This document shows positions 17,053 through 25,586 of a DNA stretch of 43,227 nucleotides, one piece after another. Every line of letters begins with the position of its first letter. Within the stretch, counting starts at the first letter, position 1. Source of the DNA: Achromatium sp. WMS2 (GTDB lineage Bacteria; Pseudomonadota; Gammaproteobacteria; Chromatiales; Chromatiaceae). Location of the stretch: contig JXSN01000002.1 in assembly GCA_001276605.1 (NCBI GenBank), forward strand, positions 1 through 43,227, given 5' to 3'. Both the position numbers and the translations under genes were made by a program. The notes beneath the pieces are model-generated. The model saw only the letters and a program-made list of their open reading frames with translations. It was not told the DNA's origin and ran no database searches.

Positions 17053-18281
17053 TAGTGCACTCTCTCTGGAACTGGCTTGGTTGCATCAATTTGGGAGTAA
17101 AACGGCATCCCAATGAAGAACAGGAAGTAGAGGACTGAGAACAAGCGAGCTAGCATGGTATAAGTCGGAGTAGCCTGCTGTGAGCCCAAAAATCCCAACA
17201 TGACAAAGCTAACACTGAAAATGGCCAAGGCTAGTTTAAATAATATGCCCTTGTAGCGGATGGATTTGACGCGACTGCGATCTAACCAGGGCAGTAAGAA
17301 AAGCATGGCAATGGCTGCAAACATGGCCATAACACCTAGGAATTTATCCGGTACCGCTCTCAATATAGCATAAAATGGGGTGAAATACCAAACTGGAGCG
17401 ATATGGGGTGGGGTCTTCATCGGATCGGCTGGCATAAAATTATCTGGCTCTAGGAACCAACCGAAAAACTCTGGCAGGTAAAAAATCACAGCTGAGAACA
17501 GGATTAGGAATACGCCAACCCCAAATATGTCCTTGACTGTATAGTAAGGATGAAATGGGATGCCATCAGCGGGTTTATCTTTAGCCCAACGGTTGCCCTT
17601 GGGACCCTTTTTAATCTCAATACCATCAGGATTATTGGATCCAACTTTATGTAGGGCTATTATATGTACAAATATTAGAACCAGCAAGACCATAGGGATC
17701 GCAACTACGTGTAGTGCGAAAAACCGGTTGAGGGTAATATCGCTGATTACATAGTCACCACGAATCCAGAGGGCTAAATCGTCACCAATTATTGGGATTG
17801 CGCCAAACAGTGAGGTAATTACCTGAGCACCCCAGTAGGACATTTGACCCCAAGGTAACAGATACCCCATGAAAGCTTCAGCCATTAGGGCCAAAAAGAT
17901 TACCATACCGATAATCCACAGCAATTCCCTAGGTTTCCGGAATGATCCGTACATGACGCCGCGGAACATATGTAGATATATCACGATAAAAAAGGCTGAG
18001 GCACCGGTGGAGTGCATGTAGCGCAACAGCCAACCCCAGTTCACATCCCGCATGATGTATTCAACAGAGGCAAAAGCCAAATTGCCGTCCGGTTTGTAAT
18101 TCATCGTCAGCCAAATTCCTGTCAAAATCTGGTTAACGAATACCACTATGGCTAATGAGCCAAAGAAATACCACGAATTGAAGTTTTTCGGAGCATAGTA
18201 TTGAGCAATGTGTTCATTCCATGTCTTAATCAGTGGAAAGCGCTCATCTACCCACGCGACAATATCTTGACCTACGGACAT
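17052..18281 (-). CDS. petB: Cytochrome b of the bc1 complex
   Basis: Membrane core of quinol:cytochrome c oxidoreductase, 409 residues with about eight helices. Heme ligands are H90 and H104 in the second helix and H191 and H206 in the fourth. The Qo-site motif is PVWY (296-299) instead of PEWY; the catalytic Glu position is Val, a variant I recall from other gammaproteobacteria. The second His pair has 14 residues between, the first 13. Start ATG 18281 directly abuts the petA stop (petA ends at 18282). The order petA-petB-petC is standard. Confidence 0.98.
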   Translation of the reverse strand: MSVGQDIVAWVDERFPLIKTWNEHIAQYYAPKNFNSWYFFGSLAIVVFVNQILTGIWLTMNYKPDGNLAFASVEYIMRDVNWGWLLRYMHSTGASAFFIVIYLHMFRGVMYGSFRKPRELLWIIGMVIFLALMAEAFMGYLLPWGQMSYWGAQVITSLFGAIPIIGDDLALWIRGDYVISDITLNRFFALHVVAIPMVLLVLIFVHIIALHKVGSNNPDGIEIKKGPKGNRWAKDKPADGIPFHPYYTVKDIFGVGVFLILFSAVIFYLPEFFGWFLEPDNFMPADPMKTPPHIAPVWYFTPFYAILRAVPDKFLGVMAMFAAIAMLFLLPWLDRSRVKSIRYKGILFKLALAIFSVSFVMLGFLGSQQATPTYTMLARLFSVLYFLFFIGMPFYSQIDATKPVPERVH

Positions 18282-18908
18282 TTAGGCAGCTCCTCCGTCT
18301 TCACCGATTAGCACCACGGTGTCGGATAAAAATTTATGCGGTGGAATAACCAAGTTCAAAGGTGCTGGAACTCCCTTGAATACCCTGCCGGCCAAATCAA
18401 AGCGTGATCCATGACAGGGGCAGAAGAAACCACCTTTCCAGTTTGCCCCCAAGTCCGCCGGTGCTATTTCTGGCCTGAAACTTGGTGAACATCCCAAGTG
18501 AGTACATACACCTAGAGCCACGAATACCTCGGGTTTGATAGCACGGGCTGTATTTTTACAATAACTGGGCTGTTCCGATTGGTCCGAGTCTGGATCACGT
18601 AACTGATCATTTAGCGGCTCTAGGGTAGCAACCATGGCATCAGTACGCCGCACTAGCCATACCGGTTTGCCACGCCACTTGACGCGCATCAGCTGACCTT
18701 CTTCCAGTTTGCTGAAATCAGCCTCAACTGGTGCCCCTGCGGCCTTGGCCTTGGCACTTGGCAACCAGGAGGAAAGGAACGGCACGGCTACGTAGGCAGA
18801 CCCTATGGCGCCCATGACAGCAGTTGCTGCTGTCAGAGTACGTCTTTTTTTCAGATCAACCTTATCGGCGTGCTCGTCGAGGTTGACCGTCTTTTTATCT
18901 TCACTCAT
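18282..18908 (-). CDS. petA: Rieske iron-sulfur subunit of the bc1 complex
   Basis: Carries the 2Fe-2S cluster that moves electrons from quinol to cytochrome c1. The 208-residue protein has an N-terminal twin-lysine/arginine stretch (KKRRTLTAATAVMGAIGS, about 20-37), consistent with Tat export and a single membrane anchor. Cluster ligands are in CTHLGC (C135, H137, C140) and CPCH (C163, C165, H166), with the disulfide pair C140-C165 inferred from the family. First gene of the operon; its promoter must lie in the 589-bp gap upstream. Confidence 0.98.
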   Translation of the reverse strand: MSEDKKTVNLDEHADKVDLKKRRTLTAATAVMGAIGSAYVAVPFLSSWLPSAKAKAAGAPVEADFSKLEEGQLMRVKWRGKPVWLVRRTDAMVATLEPLNDQLRDPDSDQSEQPSYCKNTARAIKPEVFVALGVCTHLGCSPSFRPEIAPADLGANWKGGFFCPCHGSRFDLAGRVFKGVPAPLNLVIPPHKFLSDTVVLIGEDGGAA

Positions 18909-19497
18909 AAAACTTTAAGTGCGCTGAAACTACTTTACGCAACAATAGCCAAAGCGCGATTCCTCTAAGTAAAATGGTAGAAAGCAAGCCCCGTTCTCAC
19001 TTAAGTAGTGTGAGTATTTTAGGCGTGCTATTATTTTTCCACTAATACAAATACGGGATTTTGAGAATATAATAAAATATTCTTAAGGGAGCGGTGCAGA
19101 TTTTCTTATGTCACGATGCCAACGGTCAAGTCAATCGTCAAAAATTAACAATGTAATTGCGCTAAATCAAATTTGGAGCATTGAGTGCGGTTGCGGCTTG
19201 CCCATGCTCTACCCTATAACCTCCATAACACTAGTATTACTTTGGTTTTTCTATCTGTAGCATGGCAATCTAGACCAATTATTTTGAGGATTTGAGGTCA
19301 ACAACATAAGTGATACAAGGGAATTGCTGGATCTAACAACTAAAGGCAAAAAGAGATACTAAAAATAGGCCCCACTATCTGGGCGTGGCTACGCGCTCAA
19401 ATAACGAGGACCTAACTTGTGGGAATAGGCACTGCTGGAACCGGCGGGATTTGAATTCAAGAAGCAATGACAGTCAAAAACAGGTTAGTATTTGATA
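18909..19497. other. 589-bp intergenic region upstream of petA
   Basis: Holds the presumed pet promoter, which I cannot place with confidence. A possible 50-codon membrane ORF lies at 19108-19260 on the plus strand. Bases 19433-19455, read on the minus strand, resemble the 3' end of a tRNA gene, but the 5' half is missing. No dispersed repeats were seen. Confidence 0.5.
19108..19260 (+). CDS. Possible 50-aa protein with a C-terminal membrane helix
   Basis: A 50-codon ATG frame that ends in a clear hydrophobic helix (SITLVLLWFFYL) after a polar, Ser-rich start and a Cys-Gly-Cys motif. AAGGGAG lies 16 bases upstream, too far for a standard site. No family is recognised. The ORF could be a tail-anchored small membrane protein or chance. 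Confidence 0.25.
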   Translation: MSRCQRSSQSSKINNVIALNQIWSIECGCGLPMLYPITSITLVLLWFFYL

Positions 19498-20049
19498 TTA
19501 ACTTACCGACTCCTTCGCATGCGTTGTTTTCGACCGCCCAACATCTAACTCGAGATTGTACAATGGAAAAAAGTTTTGTTCTTCGGCATCGATCATATTC
19601 ATGACCGAATGGGTTGCTTGTGCCACATCTTTACGTAATTCTACTATTAGTTCAGGATGTTCTGCCAATGTACCGTACTTGGAAAAAAACTCTGCTATTT
19701 CCTTCTTCAGAGCGTCGCGCTCCTTGCGAAACATCGCCAATAAGGTAGCCATTTGATCATTATCATTATATCGCTTTTCGATGAAAATCATCAACTTTAC
19801 ATCTTCTTGCATCCGATGCTGTAGCATTTGCTCATCCAAAGATTTAAGCAACTCGGCTACTTGAGGAAGTTTTTCCTTCTCACAGGCAATTTCAAAGTGC
19901 TCCCAGGCTGCGAGCATCTGCTGATGCTCAGCCAGTAAGGCGTCTACTAACTTTGGGTCGAAGCGAATCTGCGTTCCAGGAACACGTCCACCTTTCCAAG
20001 CTTGCCTGTCAGTAAATTTTGCATCAGTACTATAACCAACCCCCAGCAT
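19498..20049 (-). CDS. Hemerythrin HHE-domain protein
   Basis: Predicted cytoplasmic diiron, oxygen- or NO-sensing/binding protein, 183 residues. The hemerythrin-like region is about 30-170, with His and Glu ligands suggested at LLAEHQQMLAAWEHF, LQHRMQEDV and DAEEQNFFPLY. The AGGAGG ribosome binding site is strong and just upstream of ATG 20049, so good expression is likely. No signal peptide. Which of oxygen storage, sensing or iron-centre repair it does cannot be told. It is a single gene. Confidence 0.82.
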   Translation of the reverse strand: MLGVGYSTDAKFTDRQAWKGGRVPGTQIRFDPKLVDALLAEHQQMLAAWEHFEIACEKEKLPQVAELLKSLDEQMLQHRMQEDVKLMIFIEKRYNDNDQMATLLAMFRKERDALKKEIAEFFSKYGTLAEHPELIVELRKDVAQATHSVMNMIDAEEQNFFPLYNLELDVGRSKTTHAKESVS

Positions 20050-20418
20050 GATAAACCTCCTAAAAATTCTAGGTGTCTATAACTAAAACTTATAATTATA
20101 TGACGTTAACCACAATATGGCTCGCCGCAAAAGCCGCCCCATCCATCCTAAACGCTACAAACTATCGCGAACACTTCAGAAGTGGTGGTATGGTCTAATT
20201 TTGCCAGCAATTTTTTGATCTCCTATCTGCGTCAATCACTTATCCATAAAAAATCCAAGACACCCAACTTTAATTATATACTAGAAATCGTTTTTGTATA
20301 ATCAAATATTATGTTAGGTTCCAATTGTTATAATGTAAGTGGAATGAACACCACACAACTAGAATTTTTAATTGTCAGAGTAATCATAAATGTTAAAATG
20401 CACTTGATTAATTACAGA
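20050..20418. other. Intergenic region between cca and the hemerythrin gene
   Basis: About 370 bp. It contains a 33-codon Arg/Lys-rich frame (20117-20218, plus) that is too short to support and has no ribosome binding site. The part near 20250-20400 is AT-rich. No repeats stand out. Confidence 0.45.
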
Positions 20419-21651
20419 TTACAAGGTCAGCACCGCTTTGCTACGGCAACTCTTGATCGCATGCAGTCGAGCCCTAGTAATGGCTGTTTCGATCAAGGAA
20501 GGACGTGCGCACTTAGCCACAACCGCCTCCACATCTATACCCTTGGCTGCCTGTAACCAAGTTAAAAATAAATGCCGTTGCGGATATCTGGATTCTGCAA
20601 ACCCAGTACGCCCCCTGTAGTCAGCCTCACAAGCTATTAGCATATCCTGTAACCGTTGAGGGCGGCGGAAAGCATCCGTATCTTCTAAAACGCATAACAC
20701 CGTACGTGGTCGCAGTTCCGAAGCCCTATGCACTTTACCATGATAACGGGCGACTAACCTAGACAGCTCACAGTGATATTTTGGAGGCCCCAAACGTTGA
20801 CATACTGCTTTTAATATGCGAACTCCGCGTTCTTCATGGCCATGATGACTGGGTAAGATCGCCTTGGGCGTTTCGCCTTTGCCCAAATCGTGAGTTAACG
20901 CTGCAAATATTACCGCGGAACTACTCGATAAGCGGCGGGCCATCCGGACCACCAGCATGGTGTGTACCCCCGTGTCTATTTCAGGATGCCAGCGCGATGG
21001 CTGCGGTACACCCCACAAGCAATCGAGTTCCGGCATGAGTTTAGCCAAAGCTCCACAACTACGCAGGGTATCAAAAAACAGATGTGGACTTTTTTCAGTT
21101 AAAGCCCGGTCCAATTCTTTCCAAATTCGCTCCGCGGCTACATTACTTAGGGCATCATGTGCTACCATAGTCCGCATTAACTGGAGAGTTTCGGTAGCTA
21201 TAGTAAAACCTAGGTCTCCATAGCGGGCCATAAATCTAGCCACACGCAAAATGCGTATAGGATCTTCGGCAAAGGCTGGTGACACATGCCGGAATACGCG
21301 TTGTTCTAAATCCTGTTGACCGCCAAAATAATCAATGACCTGACCAGCGGTATCTTCAGCCATGGCATTTATGGTTAAATCACGCCGTGATAAATCATCC
21401 TTCAGGGTAATGTTTAAGCCATCATACAATAAGGGCTGATGCGCCTGACTAGTGCTACGTTCAACCCTGGCTAAAGCATATTCTTCCCTGGTTTCTGGAT
21501 GTAGGAAAATAGGAAAATCACGACCAACTTGGACATACCCTGATTGTTGCATCTGTTCAGGAGTTGCTCCCAGTACCACATAGTCACGTTCGCGTACTGG
21601 GTAACCCAGCAAACGGTCGCGTACGGCTCCACCTACTAGATACACTTCCAC
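20419..21651 (-). CDS. cca: CCA-adding tRNA nucleotidyltransferase with HD domain
   Basis: Adds or repairs the 3' CCA of tRNAs; cytoplasmic. The start is GTG at 21651, giving MEVYLVGGAVRD as in the family and preceded by GGAGGA; a TTG at 21672 would add seven residues. The protein has about 410 residues. The nucleotidyltransferase head has GGAVRD and the catalytic RERDYVVLG (Asp). The following DLTINAMAED and HVSPAFAEDPIRILRVARF blocks belong to the class II enzyme. The C-terminal HD domain (LTHDLGKG) marks the gammaproteobacterial type with phosphatase/phosphodiesterase activity. Confidence 0.96.
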   Translation of the reverse strand: MEVYLVGGAVRDRLLGYPVRERDYVVLGATPEQMQQSGYVQVGRDFPIFLHPETREEYALARVERSTSQAHQPLLYDGLNITLKDDLSRRDLTINAMAEDTAGQVIDYFGGQQDLEQRVFRHVSPAFAEDPIRILRVARFMARYGDLGFTIATETLQLMRTMVAHDALSNVAAERIWKELDRALTEKSPHLFFDTLRSCGALAKLMPELDCLWGVPQPSRWHPEIDTGVHTMLVVRMARRLSSSSAVIFAALTHDLGKGETPKAILPSHHGHEERGVRILKAVCQRLGPPKYHCELSRLVARYHGKVHRASELRPRTVLCVLEDTDAFRRPQRLQDMLIACEADYRGRTGFAESRYPQRHLFLTWLQAAKGIDVEAVVAKCARPSLIETAITRARLHAIKSCRSKAVLTL

Positions 21652-21763
21652 AGGATATCCTCCGACCTCCAAACTTCACACCTTAATAGTCCCCACTAAG
21701 AGCTTGAGCGTCTCACTTGAGTCAGCGCGGGCCAGCAGCCCACACTCCAGCATGGGTAACTCC

Positions 21764-21870
21764 GCCACCTAAAATTAAGCGTTCCCATGCTCCAAAGTGG
21801 GAACGCAGCCACCTAAATTGATCGTTCCCATCCAGCGTGGGAACGCATTCGGGGACGCTCCTGCGTCCCC
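21764..21870. repeat. Tandem copies of the GTTCCCATGCTCC palindrome repeat
   Basis: Two near-tandem units start with GCCACCTAAA (21764) and GCCACCTAAATT (21808). Each carries a palindrome: CGTTCCCA and TGGGAACG at 21780-21806, and again at 21823-21846. The second unit continues into a GGGGACGC/GCGTCCCC hairpin (21851-21870), as in the copy at 2790-2844. Confidence 0.75.
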
Positions 21871-21946
21871 ACAAGAAAAAACCAAATTACCAAAGTTACA
21901 CGGATAAATAGTTAAGTTTTATCAAAGGCAAGCGACTACCAAATAA

Positions 21947-23152
21947 TCAATCCTTGATTAGCAATATTTTAGCAAACGATCTTTTGCCAACTTGGTACAC
22001 ATGCTCACTACCAGAATCAATCATTAACTTACGATCGCTTACCTTAGTGCCATCGATGCGAACAGCACCCTGAGCAATTAACTGCATAGCCTTACTTGTA
22101 CTAGGTGTTAATCCAGCATCACGCAACACATTAGCCAGTGGCATGGAACTACCAACACCAGCTAGCCTAATTTCTGGGATATTATCTGGCATAGCTCCTT
22201 GCTGAAATTGAGCTGTAAAGGCCTCAGCTGCCGCAATCGCCGCCTGTTTACCATGAAATCTACCGACTAATTCTTGGGCCAGCTCCATTTTTACATCACG
22301 TGGATTAGTATCTGCTGCAACCTGCTGCTGTAATTTTAAAATATCTGCGCTGGAACGTGAACTAAGCAATTCGTAATAACGCCACATAAGTACATCGGAG
22401 ATAGACATAATTTTACCATACATATCCCCTGGTTCTGCCGTAATACCAATGTAATTATTTAAAGACTTAGACATCTTGTGGACGCCATCCAAACCCTCCA
22501 ATAATGGCAAGGTAATTACCACCTGTGGTTCTTGACCGTAAACCGCCTGCAACTGGCGTCCCACCAAAAGGTTAAACTTTTGATCAGTACCACCAATTTC
22601 CACATCGGCCTCCAAGGCTACCGAATCATAACCTTGAACTAGTGGGTATAAAAATTCATGAATGGCAATCGGGTGACCAGCGGCATAGCGTTTACTAAAA
22701 TCATCCCGTTCCAACATTCTAGCCACCGTATGCTTGGAGGCTAAAGTTATCAAGCCTGCTGTGCCTAATTGCTCCATCCAACTAGAATTGAATACTATTA
22801 AGGTTCTTTCAGGATCCAATATCTTAAATACTTGTTCAGTATAGGTATTCGCATTCGCCATAACCTCGTCACGGGTTAACGGCTTACGAGTAACATTCTT
22901 ACCAGTGGGATCACCGATCATACCGGTAAAATCACCTATTAAAAATATCACCTGATGCCCTAGGTCCTGAAATTGACGCAACTTATTGATCAACACCGTA
23001 TGACCAAGGTGCAAATCTGGGGCTGTAGGATCGAATCCAGCTTTTATTTTTAATGGTTTAGATAGTTTTAATTTACCAACAAGTTCAGCTTCCAGCAAAA
23101 TTTCTTGAGTCCCACGCCTAATAATTTCCATAACGCTGGCAATATGATCCAT
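21947..23152 (-). CDS. tyrS: Tyrosyl-tRNA synthetase
   Basis: Charges tRNA-Tyr. The ATG at 23152 is preferred over a TTG at 23179 because AGGGAA lies at good spacing before it; the protein then has 401 residues. The class I HIGH-type motif is HLGH after [11 protein letters not shown]. The KMSKS loop is present (HKMSKS). The ATP-site [13 protein letters not shown] is intact. The C-terminal S4 domain begins near [15 protein letters not shown]. It belongs to the shorter bacterial TyrZ-like branch by its overall motif set. Confidence 0.97.
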   Translation of the reverse strand: MDHIASVMEIIRRGTQEILLEAELVGKLKLSKPLKIKAGFDPTAPDLHLGHTVLINKLRQFQDLGHQVIFLIGDFTGMIGDPTGKNVTRKPLTRDEVMANANTYTEQVFKILDPERTLIVFNSSWMEQLGTAGLITLASKHTVARMLERDDFSKRYAAGHPIAIHEFLYPLVQGYDSVALEADVEIGGTDQKFNLLVGRQLQAVYGQEPQVVITLPLLEGLDGVHKMSKSLNNYIGITAEPGDMYGKIMSISDVLMWRYYELLSSRSSADILKLQQQVAADTNPRDVKMELAQELVGRFHGKQAAIAAAEAFTAQFQQGAMPDNIPEIRLAGVGSSMPLANVLRDAGLTPSTSKAMQLIAQGAVRIDGTKVSDRKLMIDSGSEHVYQVGKRSFAKILLIKD

Positions 23153-23179
23153 AATCAGTTCCCTATAATCCAAACTCAA

Positions 23180-23668
23180 ACCGCAGCTAAAATAATAACA
23201 TCGTTAATTGCTAGTCTTCTGAAAGGTAGCTGCAAATAAAAATTATCTATGTTCAATAAATAAAATCATGTATACCCAAAATGGCTAGAACAACCACCTA
23301 CACCCCAATTTTTAGTCTCAAAAAAGAACACCTAATTTTCTAAAAAACTATTGCACACAACACCTCACGTAATACCCTGCTAAATCCATAATTAAAATGC
23401 AATATAGGTATTTAAGCTAATTCTATGATTGTTTTACTGGGTTTTATGTGCCAAAATACATACAGTATAGATGTGCAAGTAAGCAAATCGACAGCGTGAT
23501 TTGCCGCTAATCCGGCTACTGGTTCCAATTCACAATTTGTGGTTATGCTTAACAGCTTATATCCTTGGTAACAACATGCAATGTCTTTTATAACGTCACC
23601 AAGCCAACTTACCTTGCATACAGTGCGTCTACATTTTTTCCTCAACTCCAACCCATATAAGAACAACC
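23180..23668. other. Intergenic region downstream of the small Cys-rich gene's start
   Basis: About 490 bp between tyrS and the small ORF at 23669. AT-rich, with no recognised repeats. A minus-strand open frame (23412-23681) has little to support it. Confidence 0.45.
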
Positions 23669-23845
23669 ATGTTCCATACAACTATAATAAAAGGTATTGT
23701 GAAGGTTAAGGACTGTAAAATCTGTAAATTTAGTGCTTTATGCAATGATTTACCAGGCATTTGCATCGTGATCCCGTATATAACCATTGCTATGGTCATG
23801 ATTATAGTTAACTACTTGTTTTTCAATCAAGATGTCCTACTATAA
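23669..23845 (+). CDS. Small Cys-rich single-span membrane protein
   Basis: A 58-codon ATG frame, or 48 codons from GTG 23699. The GTG start has AAAGG four bases upstream, the ATG only a weak purine tract. The N-terminal part has a CKICKFSALC Cys cluster followed by NDLPGIC, then a single hydrophobic helix (IVIPYITIAMVMIIVNYLF). The Cys spacing C-x2-C-x5-C-x6-C suggests metal or thiol chemistry at the membrane face. I recognise no named family. The stop is 28 bp before a strong hairpin and the gene converges with sodB. The composition makes a real gene more likely than not. Confidence 0.5.
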   Translation: MFHTTIIKGIVKVKDCKICKFSALCNDLPGICIVIPYITIAMVMIIVNYLFFNQDVLL

Positions 23846-23872
23846 AAAAATCCAAGCCAACAGGCACCCCCG

Positions 23873-23909
23873 CTCCCTCTGCCATCCCAAGTTGAGGATG
23901 CCGAGGGAG
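23873..23909. terminator. Hairpin between the small ORF and sodB
   Basis: CTCCCTC at 23873 pairs with GAGGGAG ending at 23909, extended inward by CATCC/GGATG; the loop centres on CAAGTTG. On the minus strand a run of seven Ts follows about 25 bases later, which is distant. It probably serves as a transcript end for one or both convergent genes. Confidence 0.5.
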
Positions 23910-23990
23910 GCCTTTTGGGTGGAGGGAAAAAAAAGACTGGTTTCTGGACCCTGGTACCGTACCTAGGATACTGGAGCAGTTGCTGCCAGC

Positions 23991-24569
23991 CTAAGCAAGT
24001 CTGCTAGCAACAAAATCCCAATTTATGATTTTCCAAATCTCTTCAAGGTATTTTGGCCGTGCGTTACGATAATCCACATAGTACGCATGCTCCCAAACGT
24101 CCACTGTTAGCAACGGAACCTGCCCTTGAGTAAGAGGCGTCTGAGCGTTAGAAGTATTGACTATTGCCAAGCTACCATCATTGTTTTTCACTAACCAGGT
24201 CCAACCAGAACCAAAATTAGTGGCTGCGGATTGGGAAAATTTAGTCTTAAATTCAGCAAAGGAACCAAAGGCCTGGTTTATAGCAGCCGCTAACGCCGCA
24301 GTAGGTTCGCTACCACCAACTGGTCTTAAACACTGCCAATAAAATGAGTGATTCCAAACCTGAGCTGCATTATTAAAAATGCCACCTGAAGATTTACCAA
24401 TAATCTCCTCCAGGGTCAAATTCTCAAACTCAGTGCCAGGAATCAAATTATTCAAGTTGGTAACATATGCCTGATGGTGCTTACCATAATGGTAGTCAAT
24501 GGTTTCAGCTGAAATTACCGGCGTCAACGCGGTCTTATCAAATGGCAAGGCTGGAAGTTCATGTTTCAT
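23991..24569 (-). CDS. sodB: Iron superoxide dismutase
   Basis: Converts superoxide to hydrogen peroxide and oxygen; cytoplasmic. The ATG at 24569 (192 residues) starts [10 protein letters not shown] as in the family; a second ATG at 24578 sits on the AGGAG itself and is unlikely. Metal ligands are in [10 protein letters not shown], in VWNHSFYW, and in [11 protein letters not shown]. The Fe-type signature includes [11 protein letters not shown] and the spacing of the ligands. Gly/Gln residues around FGSGWTWLV fit the Fe rather than Mn form, though this is family-based. Confidence 0.97.
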   Translation of the reverse strand: MKHELPALPFDKTALTPVISAETIDYHYGKHHQAYVTNLNNLIPGTEFENLTLEEIIGKSSGGIFNNAAQVWNHSFYWQCLRPVGGSEPTAALAAAINQAFGSFAEFKTKFSQSAATNFGSGWTWLVKNNDGSLAIVNTSNAQTPLTQGQVPLLTVDVWEHAYYVDYRNARPKYLEEIWKIINWDFVASRLA

Positions 24570-24839
24570 CAACAACATCTCCTGATGTGGTTCATTCTGA
24601 AAAGCTACGAATTGAAACCTATTGTCTCACAGAGCACAATTTCACAATTATCATTATACACTATAACAATAATAAGCTAATACTCAAGAGCATAAAAACA
24701 TCTAATAGCAAGCATTCAATAATTTAATAAGCTTTTTTCCATGGCTACTTTACAAAATATCATTTAAAAATCAAACTTTTAATCCAAAGAACAAGCTACA
24801 TTATTTTTTTAGCTGGGTGCAAAAAAATCTCCCCAACCA
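24570..24839. other. Divergent gap between sodB and the 24902 operon
   Basis: AT-rich divergent intergenic region. It should hold the sodB promoter, but I see no clear boxes. A FeSOD regulator site is not identifiable. The promoter for the rightward genes lies at 24840-24868. Confidence 0.45.
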
Positions 24840-24868
24840 TTGCACAAAGCAATTTTGTATAGTACAAT
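24840..24868 (+). promoter_or_regulatory. Strong sigma70-type promoter upstream of the 24902 gene
   Basis: TTGCAC (24840-24845) and TACAAT (24863-24868) are separated by exactly 17 bp. It lies about 33 bp ahead of the GTG at 24902. It could drive the four rightward genes through 28576. Confidence 0.6.
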
Positions 24869-24901
24869 ACCCCCTATGTCGAGTTATATGGAGAAGCTTG
24901 C

Positions 24902-25084
24902 GTGAACGCGATGCTTGCAATCGCCGGTTTGACCGTCCTGTGTGGAGTTTGGGCCTGGTTTCAGCTGTGGCTATTTGGGGAAGACTCAGAACTCAAGCGT
25001 GGCTCCTGCGCCGGCAAGCACACCGACTGCCAAGCGTGTAAGCATAATTGTCATGATGATATTGACAACCAAACAACAAATTGA
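24902..25084 (+). CDS. Small membrane protein with C-terminal Cys cluster
   Basis: A 60-residue protein starting at GTG 24902 with GGAGA seven bases upstream. An N-terminal membrane helix (about 4-25, AIAGLTVLCGVWAWFQLWLF) precedes a Cys-rich tail: C36, C43, C46, C50 in the pattern GSCAG-C-QACKHNC. The layout resembles NqrM (DUF539) and other small Cys-rich membrane proteins that help metal insertion, but the match is only by shape. The next gene begins 17 bp downstream. Confidence 0.65.
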   Translation: MNAMLAIAGLTVLCGVWAWFQLWLFGEDSELKRGSCAGKHTDCQACKHNCHDDIDNQTTN

Positions 25085-25101
25085 AAGGTGCAAGTTGCAA
25101 C

Positions 25102-25485
25102 ATGAGTGACACCAGCAACGAAAGCTTTAATTCTCTAGATATGAGCTTAAGCAGCGGTATTGCTGCATTTGAAGCTAAACATTTTACCCAAGCCTTACAA
25201 TTGCTATCACCCCTGGCTGAATCCGGTAATGCGGAAGCCCAATACCGATTAGCAGTAATGGCGCAGAATGGACTGGGACTGCGTAGAAATCCGTTGCTAG
25301 CCTTTAGGTTTATGCAGGCCGCCGCCCAAGCCGGTAATGCCCTAGCGCAACATGGGTTAGGTTTTATGTACATGGAAGGCGAATGTGTGGAAAAAGATGC
25401 ATCCAAGGCCGTTGAGTGGTTTGAGAAAGCAGCAGCCCAAGATCTAGATGGATCTAAGGAAATGCTAAAACTGCTGGCATCGTAG
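25102..25485 (+). CDS. Sel1-repeat (SLR) protein
   Basis: A 127-residue protein with two Sel1-like repeats: about residues 38-70 (AESGNAEAQYRLAVMAQNGLG) and about 74-110 (AQAGNALAQHGLGFMYMEG, ending AVEWFEKAAAQ). Such repeats mediate protein-protein contacts. The ATG at 25102 is chosen over the TTG at 25081; AAAGGTG lies about 11 bases upstream. No signal peptide, so it is predicted cytoplasmic. It sits 17 bp after the Cys-rich membrane gene and 101 bp before the winged-helix protein. Confidence 0.85.
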   Translation: MSDTSNESFNSLDMSLSSGIAAFEAKHFTQALQLLSPLAESGNAEAQYRLAVMAQNGLGLRRNPLLAFRFMQAAAQAGNALAQHGLGFMYMEGECVEKDASKAVEWFEKAAAQDLDGSKEMLKLLAS

Positions 25486-25586
25486 TCATATCCTAAAGAT
25501 GAAATTACAGAATTTAGCTATTTTAGGTATTTACTGAATATTTTGGTTAACTATTAACGTGTTGCACAAAAGTTGAGGAATTTGTT

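Noticed and set aside
19433-19455. Minus-strand sequence resembling a tRNA T-loop, acceptor strand and CCA end
   Set aside because: Only the 3' part looks tRNA-like; the T-stem does not pair and no D-arm, anticodon arm or 5' acceptor strand is present.
20117-20218. 33-codon Arg/Lys-rich ORF with a short hydrophobic end
   Set aside because: Too short, no ribosome binding site, and no family match.
23412-23681. 89-codon minus-strand ORF between tyrS and the small Cys-rich gene
   Set aside because: No ribosome binding site, no recognisable domain, and it overlaps the start of the better-supported ORF at 23669.
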